This document shows positions 50,135-61,019 of a DNA stretch of 64,000 nucleotides, piece by piece (the first letter of the stretch is position 1; every line of letters begins with the position of its first letter). Both the position numbers and the translations under genes were made by a program. This DNA is from Manis javanica (taxonomy: Eukaryota; Chordata; Mammalia; Pholidota; Manidae), in contig NC_133166.1 of the NCBI RefSeq assembly GCF_040802235.1, forward strand, positions 3,348,001 through 3,412,000, read 5' to 3'. The notes below the pieces were generated by a model. The model was not told the DNA's origin. It searched no databases and saw nothing but the letters and a program-made list of their open reading frames with translations.

Positions 50135-51079
50135 ATGACCAGAGAAAACTACACTTCGCTGACTGAGTTCGTCCTGTTGGGATTAGCAGACACAATGCAG
50201 CTGCAAATTATTCTCTTTCTGCTCTTCTTGGTGATTTACATGCTTACAGTTTGGGGGAATGTGGGGATGATCCTCCTAATCAGGACCGATGCCCGACTTC
50301 ACACTCCCATGTATTTCTTCCTGGCTAACCTGTCCTTTGTGGATGTTTGCTATTCATCAACCATCACCCCAAAGATGCTGGTAGGTTTATTATCAGAGCA
50401 GAAAACCATCTCCTTTGCTGGCTGCTTTGTGCAGATGTACTTCTTTATCACGTTGGCCACCACTGAGTGCATCCTCTTTGGGCTAATGGCCTACGACCGT
50501 TACGTGGCCATTTGCAACCCACTCCGTTACTCCCTGATCATGTCCAGAACAGTCTGTCTTCAGATGGCAGCAGGGGCTTTCGCAGCAGGACTGCTGAACT
50601 CCATGGTGAACACGAGCTACGTCAGCAGATTGCCGTTCTGCGGTTCCAATGTCATCCATCACTTCTTCTGTGACAGCCCTCCACTTTTTAAGCTCTCATG
50701 TTCTGACACACACCTGAATGAGAGCATCTTTTCCGCATTTGCTGGTGTGAACATGGTCGGGGCTCTGCTGGTCATCCTCGCCTCCTACTCCTACATTCTC
50801 TCCTCCATCTTCCGCCTGCGTTCAGGGGAGGGCAGGCGCAAAGCGTTGTCAACCTGTGCCTCCCACCTGACCGCTGTGATCCTGTTCTATGCCACCTCCA
50901 TCTACACTTACCTGAGACCTAGTTCCAGCTACTCCCTGGATCAGGACAAAGTGGTCTCCGTGTTCTACACGGTGGTGATCCCCATGTTGAATCCTCTCAT
51001 CTACAGCCTCAGGAATAAGGAGGTAAAGAAGGCTTTATGGAATGCAATTACCAGGAAACGGATCCCTTCAGTTCTGTGA
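50135..51079 (+). CDS. OR5F1: Olfactory receptor OR5F1-like (314 aa, intact)
   Basis: An intact class II odorant receptor, same length as human OR5F1 as I remember it. The start chosen is the ATG at 50135 ([20 protein letters not shown]); nine bases further upstream is only a TTG codon. The N-glycosylation site NYT is at residue 5. Other markers are [18 protein letters not shown] after TM2, [18 protein letters not shown] at TM3, a second extracellular loop with [25 protein letters not shown] at TM6, the run [20 protein letters not shown], and [19 protein letters not shown] in TM7. Phe-Gly at LFGLMAYDR and the DSPPLF loop are OR5F1 traits. The coding region is clearly richer in GC than its flanks, and the other three OR genes are less so. 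It is divergently transcribed from OR5AS1, about 15.7 kb away. Confidence 0.95.
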   Translation: MTRENYTSLTEFVLLGLADTMQLQIILFLLFLVIYMLTVWGNVGMILLIRTDARLHTPMYFFLANLSFVDVCYSSTITPKMLVGLLSEQKTISFAGCFVQMYFFITLATTECILFGLMAYDRYVAICNPLRYSLIMSRTVCLQMAAGAFAAGLLNSMVNTSYVSRLPFCGSNVIHHFFCDSPPLFKLSCSDTHLNESIFSAFAGVNMVGALLVILASYSYILSSIFRLRSGEGRRKALSTCASHLTAVILFYATSIYTYLRPSSSYSLDQDKVVSVFYTVVIPMLNPLIYSLRNKEVKKALWNAITRKRIPSVL

Positions 51080-51980
51080 TTTGTTTGGTTAATTTTCTGA
51101 ACTAAATAAGCTTTCAAAGCTTGGTTTAAGCTTTCATTGGAAAATTTTCTCAGTAATCACTTCATGTTAACATTTAAGCATATGTATCGAAGAAGGTATG
51201 AGGTATAGCCAAATAACCAAATTTATATAGCATCATGGAACTCTTGTCAAATCATTCTCTATATTCCCTGGGTCCTCAAATATGTGGCTGATTTGTAATG
51301 GAATCTTCATCAGGGAAAGAAAGCAATTAAGTATTTAGACATAAAAATCATAATATCATATGAAAATAGCCATAAACAATATTTGTAATCCACCAGTTAT
51401 TTTTTTCCTTACACTTTCTTTTTCACCATTTATGACTTATAAGAGATTGTTATGCATCACATATGTCAAAAATTCCCTAAATTTATTATTTATTTTCATT
51501 TTAATTTATTCAACTAAAATTTATGCTGGGAGATGCATACGTTAAGTTTTAGGACTATTATTTTAATTGCAACTGTAAAATCCCAAACTTATTTCCTGTA
51601 TCCTCCATACATATATTTATTCATTAGAGAATATGTGTGACTTTGTGTAAGCATATCAACAAAACTGCTGTGTGGTTAAATAGGACCAATTACCACAGCT
51701 CTCCCTTCCTTCTCCAGTGCTTTCCCCACTTCTGTCTCCCAGATGGACTCATACACACAAAGCCATAGGCACGCATTTCCAGCTGCTTCCAAGAGTTTAA
51801 TCAGCCCATAGTTTCAAAGGAGTCCAGCGGGTGAATCTGACAAATATTCTTTAAAATAAACTTGCATATTTCCTGTTTACAGAAACCTTATATCAATTTC
51901 CACTGCAAATCAATTGAAATTAATGTCAATATTAAAACTAAGCATTATTAATATGGAGGTAGACAAGGCTTTGGCTAGTA
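51080..51980. other. Intergenic DNA downstream of OR5F1
   Basis: AT-rich sequence. No polyadenylation signal could be assigned with confidence, and no repeat was recognised. Confidence 0.35.
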
Positions 51981-51984
51981 AAAC

Positions 51985-52400
51985 TTGAGGACAATAGGTG
52001 GGAGCCCGGGCTTACTGAGGAGGTGGCCACTCTTACGGTCTGGAGGGAAGCTCCCCGGGGCTTGCCCTTCCTTGCCGGTGCCATTGGGGTTGCACCTGAT
52101 GGAAGCTGTGCTATCCCAGGCATCTGGGATGCGGCATAGCCGACCTTGGCCTGTCACGAAGAGGTCATCCAGCTTGACTATCCAGTGCCTCTCGAAGGTC
52201 CACATGGCTGACCTCGGCCTGAAGATGTTCATGACGGCCGTGGTGCACGTGCACCTATGGGCCTTGTTCTCCCCCCACAATCCACACTGGGGCCTGGCCA
52301 TGGTGGCCCTGCAGCAGAGGATCAGGCTGTTCTCAGCTAGAGGTGCTTTGGTTGGATTCTTCTGCTTTCCCTGTCACCTGTCACCTGTGTTTGGTGGGGT
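51985..52400. other. GC-rich island of unknown origin
   Basis: About 415 bp is strikingly GC-rich, with several CpGs, inside DNA that is otherwise AT-rich. Open frames run through it on both strands (148 codons at 51985-52431 plus; 108 codons at 51975-52301 minus). I could not assign either one to a family. No adjoining poly-A or poly-T tract marks it as a simple retrocopy. A decayed processed pseudogene or transduced exon is possible. Confidence 0.4.
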
Positions 52401-53968
52401 CACATATGGGACCAAGGTATTTCACAGATAAATACTAATATTACACTCCTGTCATTAAATTAATTAATATCTGGTAAAATTAAGAAATAAGAATAATGTT
52501 TGGCAGATGAAATTCTGTTACTCTGAGATTTGTATTTTTAGACGGATTTTAGGCGATGATGTCTTCTCTCTAATTATGTTCTCCTATATTTAATTAATTT
52601 CAATTACAAAGTCTACAGATATTTCCAAATTGGGGAGATCTTTTGTCACTAATGGTGCTTTTTTTTTTTAAAGAACTAATGATGCATTTTTAGCTGTTGA
52701 ATATATGCTCATGTAAATTTTTATCGTTTTATATTGAGTGTGATTTTAGTATTTTTTCTTTCTTTAGAACTTGAATATTTAGTAAACCCTTCTTAATGAA
52801 TATAGTGTTCATTGCTTTTTTTAATAATATCTCTATTGCTTGCTGTTTTCCTAATTTTCCCAGTCTTTTAATTCCCTTGAATGTTTAATGTTCCCACATT
52901 CCCCAAATACACAGATATCAACAAATGTTTTGCTTAATCCAATGGTTTTGAGTAATTTATTAATTAAAATTAATAGAATAAGTTTGAATTTTGTGCTTTT
53001 AAGGTTTGTTTTGGTTCATATTTTCATCAGTAATTAGGTATGGACTAAGAGACACTAATTTATAAAACCTGTGAATGTCATAATGTCAGACAAGCAAGCA
53101 AATAAATTGGGATAAATTAAAGAATAAATACTCAAGAGTCACATAGAGCCAAATAAACAACCAAAAAAGAAGAGTTAATCATAGATGGAATCCTGTATAA
53201 AAAGGTAGAAAAAATATATACTGTTTGATATTAATATAGAAAAATAATTTTGCACTGAGTTTGTTTAACATAAGCTAACATGTAAAACATAATTTTCACT
53301 GGTCTATTAAAAATAGGAAGTTATACATTTTGTTAGGAATAATTAGATAATGGCACTGCCAGAATTAAATGAAGTAATAACCTCGTTTAACTTCACACTG
53401 TTAGAATAAAATAAAAGATAGAGTTCATTCATAATCAGCACATTTCAAAAGAGAAAGATAAGTTGTATTATGTCAAGAAGTTAATATCCACAGATTGGGC
53501 ATATGGGGAAAAAAATTCAAAGTAGTTGATGTAAAAACACATAATCTGTAGAAGAGGAATGTACAAAGAACTGTATTGCAAATCTATAGCTTTATTGAAA
53601 TATATAGGTCTACAGGTACAATTGTAAAACAAATAGCTTTATTGGAAATACATGGAATGTATGTCAAATAGAATGTTGGATGTCAAATAACAAAAATGTG
53701 GTCATTTGTTGTTAAATTAGGTACTATTTACCGCTTTCACTAGGAAATTGGTATGTACTGTCTTTAAGATTCTCTTTAAATTTTGTGATTTTAATCCTAC
53801 TATGGAACATTGCATATATTCATGTACCATCCCTAAGTCTCAGAAGAATCCTTGGGATATACCAGGCACTTAACCAAAATTATTATCCCCAGATTTGTTA
53901 CTAAACCAGGTGATGGACATTGACCAAGGAATTTCAAGATTTTACAAACAGATAAACCTAATAGGTTT
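52401..53968. other. Intergenic DNA, nothing recognised
   Basis: Very AT-rich sequence. No gene, pseudogene or nameable repeat was found. Confidence 0.35.
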
Positions 53969-54258
53969 TGCAACACCAGAATCAATTTGTATCCAGGCAA
54001 GGAGTTGACTGTGGCATGCTGTTAAGATGCATGACATAGACAATGCTGTCATTAACAAAGACGAAAAGAATGGAATCACAGCCAATGGTTTTGATAAGAG
54101 AAATCAAATTGAGGAAGAGACAGGCCACAAGATGTTTATGAAATGTGTACTGGAAACAACATTTTGGACAGAGTCTGGTTTCAATGACTCAAACTTTAGT
54201 ATTAAGGTTCTCAATAGTGTGCCAGAGTCTTTAAAATCCAGTGTGTGTGTGTGTGTGC
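53969..54258 (+). repeat. Left arm of a 290 bp inverted repeat
   Basis: This arm is the reverse complement, about nine bases in ten by eye, of 55015-55303. It starts TGCAACACCAGAATCAATTT and ends in a (TG)n run at 54241-54258. An open frame of 81 codons at 54027-54272 has no recognised domain. Confidence 0.9.
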
Positions 54259-55014
54259 GTGAAGAACTCTGAGTTTCTGAATTGGACTCCATGCTCTCAT
54301 ACTCCTGAAATTGTATGATAGTTCTAACCTTGTATTGTAAGACAAATAAAATTACTAAAATATAATTAATTTGCTTGGTTTGCTTTGAGAGTATGTCAGA
54401 GTCATTAATATGCTGGGAAGAGACAAAGAAATAGGTAAAGAGGGTACAGATTTGGAGAGGCTATGTAAATAGAAGTTTTATTTAGCTGGCAAGCAGAATA
54501 AGCAGCATTAAATTGATATGAAGAGTGAGGCTTTGTTTTACAAATCATAAAATTATCATGCCCAAATCATGTGCTACTGAAGGAGACTGTGTATCAGAAT
54601 CATTTGAAAAGCTAGAGTCAGTGAGAGTTGGTAGAAGGAACAAAACACATTTGAAAAGCAAATGATAAAGGTGTATCCATGCCTGATAGTAATGACATAG
54701 CTTTATCCTTCAATAGCAGTGCCCGATAGAGACACTGACATGGACTCACAGAATTGTGCCAACAGAGAGCAAAAGCAGAGTCACAAAAAACATGTTCTAT
54801 CTTTCAATGAGCCATTAGCGGTGGGTGTTTGCCCAAAATGTAAACAAAATTTCAAAATGCCACGGTTACCCTGTTTCCTAATTTTTATTTTTGCCCTTAA
54901 AAATGCATAATTACATTTTCCCCTGAGGAAAAGTTTAATAACTTTATGTGAGACTCATGTAAGCAGCTATTTACTATGGATTTATTAAGACAAACATGAT
55001 ATATTCGATGTGAA
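54259..55014. other. 756 bp spacer between inverted-repeat arms
   Basis: AT-rich unique sequence. No transposase, terminal motif or gene was found in it. A 63-codon frame at 54719-54910 has no recognisable features. Confidence 0.5.
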
Positions 55015-55303
55015 GCACACACACACACACACTGGATTTTAAAGACACTGGAATGCTACTGAGAACCTTAATACTAAAGTTTGAGTCATTGAAACCAGAC
55101 TTTGTCCAAAATGTTGTTTCCACTATACATTTCATAAACACCTTGTGGTCTGTCTCTTTCTCAAATTGATTTCTCTTATCAAACCACAGGCTGTGATTCC
55201 ACTCTTTTTATCTTTGTTAATGACAGCATTGTCTAAGTCAGGCACCTTAACAGCATGGCACAGTCAACTCCTTGCCTGGGTACAAATTGATTCTGGTGTT
55301 GCA
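55015..55303 (-). repeat. Right arm of the 290 bp inverted repeat
   Basis: It starts in (CA)n and ends GATTCTGGTGTTGCA, mirroring the left arm end to end. Differences are scattered substitutions and a 1-base indel, so it is not a recent perfect copy. With the left arm, a transcript across the locus could fold into a long imperfect hairpin. Confidence 0.9.
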
Positions 55304-55479
55304 TCAGTGAATTTGTAAAGAAAAGAAAAAAGAATGTGGTGGTACCAGCCACCATGCATTTGCATTTTGGTACTTATTTTGAGAGCTCTACTTTGCTAAA
55401 ATATATTAAAAGAAACTGTATGTTAATTTGTGTCCAACTATAGTGGGCTTATGTATGCACAAGGCAGAATAAAGCACCA
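55304..55479. other. Intergenic DNA between inverted repeat and old L1
   Basis: No feature was recognised. Confidence 0.3.
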
Positions 55480-55666
55480 TTATAGTTAAGCAATCTCAAA
55501 ACAAGAAGAGTAAATATGGAAGCATCATACTTCTTGATTTCAAACTATATTACAGTGCTATAGTAATCAATCAGTAGGGTACTCACAGAAATACAGACAC
55601 AGAGACCAATTGGACAGAATCAAGATCCCAGAAATAAACCCGTGCTTATATGGTCCATTAATATTT
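55480..55666 (+). mobile_element. Old LINE-1 ORF2, 5' piece of a split element
   Basis: The sequence has old L1 ORF2 phrases (TTGATTTCAAACTATATTACA, AATCAATCAGTAGGGTACTC, GAATCAAGATCCCAGAAATA). It breaks off at the target site of the full-length L1. Its continuation starts after 61665. Confidence 0.75.
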
Positions 55667-56036
55667 TTTTACTGAAATGTGAATTCATTTATTTTTTTTT
55701 ATTTTGTTATCATTAATGTACAATTACATGAAGAACATTATGTTTACTAGGATCTCCCCTACCCCGTCCCCCCCACAGACCCATTACAGTCACTGTCCAG
55801 CAGCACAGTAAGATGTTGTAGAATCACTACTTGTCTTCTCTGTGTTGCAAAGCCCTCCCCTTTCCACAATCCCCCACATTATACATGCTAATCATAATAC
55901 CCCCTTTCTTCTTCCCAGTCCTTATCCCTCCCTACCTTCCCATTCTCCCCAGTCTTTTTCCCTTTGGTAACTGTTAGTCCATTCTTGGCTTCTGTGATTC
56001 TGCTGCTATTTTGTTCCTTCAGTTTTTCTTTTGTCC

Positions 56037-59000
56037 TTATACTCCACAGATGAGGGAAATCATTTGGTATTTGTCTTTCTCCACTTGGCTAATTTCACTG
56101 AGCATAATACCCTCTAGCTCCATCCATGTTGCTGCAAATGGTAGGATTTGTTTTCTTCTTATGGCTGAATAATATTCCATTGTGTATATGTACCACATCT
56201 TCTTTATCCATTCATCTACTGATGGACACTTAGGCTGCTTCCATTTCTTGGCTATTGTAAATAGTGCTGCCATAAACATAGGGGTGCATCTGTCTTTTTC
56301 AAATTGGAGTGCTGCATTCTTAGGGTAAATTCCTAGAAGTGGAATTCCTGGGTCAAATGGTAAGTCTATTTTGAACATTTTGAGGAACCTCCACACTGCT
56401 TTCCATAATGGTTGAACTAATTTACATTCCCACCAGCAGTGTAGGAGGGTTCCCCTTTCTCCACAACCTCGCCAACATTTGTTGTTGTTGGTCTTTTGGA
56501 TGGTAGCCATCCTTACTGGTGTAAGGTGATAGCTCATTGTGGTTTTAATTTGCATTTCTCTGTTAACTAGCGATGTGGAGCATCTTTTCATGTGTCTGTT
56601 GGCCATCTGAATTTCTTCTTTGGAGAACTGTCTGTTCAGCTCCTCTGACCATTTTTTAATTGGATTATTTGCTTTTTCTATGTTGAGGTGTGTGAGCTCT
56701 TTATATATTTTGGATGTCAAGCCTTTATCAGATCTGTCATTTATGAAAATATTCTCCCATACTGTAGGGTACCGTTTTGTTATATTGATGGTGTCCTTTG
56801 CTGTACAGAAGATTTTCAGCTTGATATAGTCCCATTTGTTCATTTTTGCTTTTGTTTCCCTTGCACGGGGAGATACGTTCAAGAAGAGGTCACTCATGTT
56901 TATGTCTAAGAGATTTTTGCCTATGTTTTTTTCTAAGAGTTTTATGGTTTCATACCTTACATTAAGGTCTTTGATCCATTTTGAGTTTACTTTTGTGTAT
57001 GGAGTTAGACAATGGTCCAGTTTCATTCTCTTACATGTAGCTGTCCAGTTTTGCCAGCACCATCTGTTGAAGAGACTGTCATTTCCCCATTGTATGTCCA
57101 TGGCTCCTTTATCAAATATTAATTGACCATATATGTTTGGGTTAATTTCTGGAGTGTCTAGTCTGTTCCACTGGTCTGTGGCTCTGTTCTTTTGCCAGTA
57201 CCAAATTGTGTTGATTACTATGGCTTTGTAATAGAACTTGAAGTTGGGGAGTGAGATCCCCCTCACTTTATTCTTCCTTCTCAGGATTGCTTTGGCTATT
57301 CTGGGTCTTTGGTGTTTCCATGTGAATTTTTGAACTATTTGTTCCAGTTCGTTGAAGAATGTTGTTGGTAATTTGATAGGGATTGCATCAAATCTGTGTA
57401 CTGCTTTGGGAAGGATGGCCATTTTGACGATATTAATTCTTCCTAGCCATGAGCATGGGATGAGTTTCCATTTGTTAGTGTTCTCTTTCATTACTCTTAA
57501 GAGTGTTTTGTAGTTTTCAGGGTATAGGTCTTTCACTTCTTTGGTTAGGTTTATTCCTAGGTATTTTATTCTTTATGATGCAATCGTGAATGGAACTGTT
57601 TTCCTGATTTCTCTTTCTATTGGCTCATTGTTAGTGTATAGGAAAGCTACAGATTTCTGTGTGTTAATTTTATATCCTGCAACTTTGCTGTATTCTGATA
57701 TCAGATCTAGCAATTTTGGAGTGGAGTCTTTAGGGATTTTTATGTACAGTATCATATCATCTGCAAATAGTGACAGTTTAACTTCTTCTTTACCAATCTG
57801 GATTCCTTGTATTTCTTTGTTTTGTCTGATTGCTGTGGCTTGGACCTCCAGTACTATGTTAAATAACAGTGGGGATAGTGGGCATCCCTGTCTTGTTTCC
57901 GATCTCAGAGGAAAAGCTTTCAGCTTCTCGCTGTTCAGTATGATGTTGGCTGTGGGTTTATCATATATGGCCTTTGTTATGTTGAGGTACTTGCCCTCTA
58001 TTCCCATTTTGCTGAGAGTTTTTATCATGAATGGATGTTGAATTTTATCTTTTGTCAAATGCTTTTTCATCATCTATGGAGATGATCATGTGGTTTTTGT
58101 CCTTCTTTTTGTTGATGTGGTGGATTATGTTGATGGATTTTCAAGTGTTGTACCATCCTTGCATCCCTGGGATGAATCCCACTTGGTCATGGTGTATGAT
58201 CCTTTTGATGCATTTTTGAATTCAGTTTGCTAATATCTTATTGAGTATTTTTGCACATTCATCAGGGATATTGGTCTGTAATTTTCTTTTTTGGTGGTGT
58301 CTTTGCCTGGTTTTGGTATTAGGCCGATGTTGGCTTCATAGAATGAGTTTGGGAGTATTCCCTCCTCTTCTATTTTTTTGAAAACTTTAAGGAGAATGGG
58401 TATTATATCTTCTCTGTATGTCTGATAAAATTCCGTGGTAAATCCATCTAGCTTGGGGGTTTTGTTCTTTGGTAGTTTTTTGAATACTGCTTCAATTTCT
58501 TTGCTGGTAATGGTTTGTTTAGATTTTGTGTTTCTTCCTTGGTCAGTCTTGGAAGGTTGTATTTTTCGAGGAAGTTGTCCATTTATTCTAGGTTTTCCAG
58601 CTTCTTAGCATATAGGTTTTCATAGTATTATCTAATAATTCTTTGTATTTCTGTGGGGTCCGTCATGATGTTTCCTTTCTCATTTCTGATTCTATTGATG
58701 TGTGTTGATTCTCTTTTTCTCTTAATAAGTCTGGCTAGAGGCTTATCTATTTTGTTTATTTTCTCAAAGAACCAGTTCTTGGTTTCATTTATTTTTTTCT
58801 ATTGTTTTATTCTTCTCAATTTTGTTTATTTCTTCTCTGATCTTTATTATATCCATCCTTCTGCTGACTTTAGGCCTCATTTGTTCTTCTTTTTCCAGTT
58901 TCGATAGTTGTGATGTTAGACTACTCATTTGGGATTGTTCTTCCTTCTTTAAATGTGCCTGGATCGCTATATACTTTCCTCTTAAGACGCTTTCGCTGCA

Positions 59001-59856
59001 TCCCACAGAAGTTGGGGCTTTGTGTTGTTGTTGTCATTTATTTCCATATATTGATGGATCCCCATTTTAATTTGGTCATTGATCCATTGACTATTTAGAA
59101 TCGTGTTGTTAAGCCTCTATGTATTTGTGAGCCTTTTTGCTTTCTTGGTACAATTTATTTCTAGTTTTATTCCTTTGTGGTCTGAAAAGTTGGTTGGTAG
59201 GATTTCAATCTTTTGAATTTACTGAGGCTCTTTTTGTGGCCTAGTATGTGGTCTATTCTGGAGAATGTTCCATGTGCACTTGAGAAGAATGTGTATCCTG
59301 TTGCTTTTGGGTGTAGAGTTCTATAGATGTCTATTAGGTCCATCTGTTCTAGTGTGCTGTTCAGTGCCTCTGTTTCCTTACTTATTTTCTTTCTGGTGGA
59401 TCTGTCCTTTGGAGTGAATGTGTTGAAGTCTCCTAAAATGAATGCATTGCAGTCTATTTCCTCCTTTAGTTCTATTAGTATTTGTTTCACATACATTGCT
59501 CCTGTGTTGGGTGCATATATATTTATAATGGTTATATCCTCTTGTTGGACTGAACCCTATATCATTATGTAATATCCTTCTTTATCTCTTGTTACTTTAT
59601 TTGTTTTGAAGTGTATTTTGTCAGATACTAGTACTGCAACACCTGCTTTTTTCTCCCTATTGTTTGCATGAAATATCTTTTTCCACCCCTTGACTTTTAG
59701 TCTGTGCATGTCTTTAGGTTTTAGGTGAGTCTCTTGTAAGCAGCATATAGATGGGTCTTTGTTTTTTTATCCATTCACTGACTCTATGTCTTTTGATTGG
59801 TGCATTCAGTCAATTTACATTTAGGGTGATTATCGATAGGCATGTACTTATTGCCA
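56037..59856 (-). pseudogene. LINE-1 ORF2 (endonuclease / reverse transcriptase), disrupted
   Basis: ORF2p would nick target DNA and reverse transcribe L1 RNA. The start is taken at the ATG at 59856, whose product resembles the usual ORF2 opening, but a premature stop soon follows. Recognisable pieces are an endonuclease part at 59167-59496 (GDFNT; SRIDHILG), a reverse transcriptase part at 57573-58073 ([25 protein letters not shown]), and a long C-terminal frame of 499 codons at 56037-57536 with the Cys-rich segment [19 protein letters not shown] near its end. The pieces lie in different frames separated by stops, and the total is not a multiple of three. The gene is dead. Confidence 0.9.
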
Positions 59857-60167
59857 TTTCAGGCTTTAGATTCGTGGTTACCAAAGGTTCCAGATTATTT
59901 TCCTTACTATCTAAGAGTCTAACTTAACTCACTTAGTATGCTGTTACAAACACAATCTAAAGGTTCTTTTCTATTTCTACTCCTTTTTCTTCCTCCTTCA
60001 TTCTTTATATATTAGGTATCAGTTTCTATACTTTTTCTCTATCCCTTGATTGGCTTTGGGGATAGTCAATTTAATTTTGCATTTGCTTCGCAATCAACTG
60101 CTCCACCCTCCCTACAATAATTTTCCTACCTCTGGTGACAGCTATTCACCCCTAGGAACACTTCCAT
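59857..60167 (-). other. L1 inter-ORF segment (about 310 bp)
   Basis: This non-coding part of the full-length L1 lies between the ORF1 stop and the likely ORF2 start. It is longer than the roughly 60 bp gap known for human L1, but part of this depends on the inferred ORF2 start. Confidence 0.6.
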
Positions 60168-61019
60168 CTATAGCAGTCCCTCCAAAATAGACTGCAGAGA
60201 TGTTTTGTGGGAGGTAAACTCTCTCAGCTTTTGCTTATCTGGAAATTGTTTAATCCCGCCTTCAAATCTAAATGATAATCTTGCCAGATAAAGTAATCTT
60301 GGTTCCAGGCTCTTCTGCTTCATGGCATTTAATACATCAAGCCACTCCCTTCTGGCCTGTAGGGTTTCTGCTGAGAAGTCTGATGTTAGTCTGATGGGCA
60401 TTCCTTTGTATGTGATCTTATTTCTGCCTCTGGCTACTTTTAACAGTCTGTCCTTATCCTTGATCTTTCCCATTTTAATTACCATGTGTCTTGCTGTTTT
60501 CTTCCTTGTGTCCCTTGTGTTGGGGGATCTGTGGATCTCCATGGTCTGACAGACTATGTCCTTTCCCAGATTGGGGAAGTTTTCAGCAACTACCTCCTCA
60601 AAGACACTTTCTATCCCTTTTTCTCTCTCTTCTTCTTCTGGTAACCCTATAATGCGAATATTGTTGCGCTTGGATTGGTCACACAGTTCTCTCAATATTC
60701 TTTCAGTTTTAGAGATCTTTTTTCCTCTCTGTGCCTCAGCTTCTTTGTATTCCTCTTCTCTAGTTTCTATTTCATTTATTGTCTCCTCCACCATATCCAA
60801 CCTGCTTTTAATACCCTCCATCATGTTCTTTAACAATTGGATCTCTGACCTGAATTCATTCCTGAGTTCTTGGATGTCTTTCCGTACCTCCATTAGAATG
60901 TTGATGATTTTTATTTTGAACTCCCTTTCAGGAAGAGTCACTAGGTCCATATCATTTAAATCTTTCTCGGGAGTTGTATTAACAATTTTACTCTGGACAA
61001 GGTTCCTTTTGCCTTTCAT
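60168..61019 (-). CDS. LINE-1 ORF1p, intact 283 aa
   Basis: ORF1p is the trimeric nucleic-acid chaperone that binds L1 RNA. The frame is open from the ATG at 61019 to the stop at 60168. Residues about 35-105 are rich in Glu, Lys, Ile and Leu in heptad-like order (coiled coil). Residues about 118-210 form the RRM-type domain (RNNIRIIGLPEE; MVIKMGKIKDKDRLLKVARG), and about 215-283 the C-terminal domain (ITYKGMPIRLTSDFSAETL; RREWLDVLNAMK). At 283 aa it is shorter than human ORF1p (338 aa), mostly at the N-terminus and coiled coil. It stays open while ORF2 is broken. Whether it is expressed cannot be told from sequence. Confidence 0.9.
   Translation of the reverse strand: MKGKRNLVQSKIVNTTPEKDLNDMDLVTLPEREFKIKIINILMEVRKDIQELRNEFRSEIQLLKNMMEGIKSRLDMVEETINEIETREEEYKEAEAQRGKKISKTERILRELCDQSKRNNIRIIGLPEEEEREKGIESVFEEVVAENFPNLGKDIVCQTMEIHRSPNTRDTRKKTARHMVIKMGKIKDKDRLLKVARGRNKITYKGMPIRLTSDFSAETLQARREWLDVLNAMKQKSLEPRLLYLARLSFRFEGGIKQFPDKQKLREFTSHKTSLQSILEGLL

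Noticed and set aside
50467-50673. Second-frame 68-codon ORF inside OR5F1
   Set aside because: It overlaps the intact receptor in another frame and has no independent support.
55015-55303. Inverted repeat as ends of an autonomous DNA transposon
   Set aside because: The 756 bp spacer shows no transposase frame, and no flanking target duplication was found.
57541-58219. Plus-strand frames of 60-166 codons over the L1
   Set aside because: They are antisense shadows of L1 ORF2; the sense frame has the reverse transcriptase motif.
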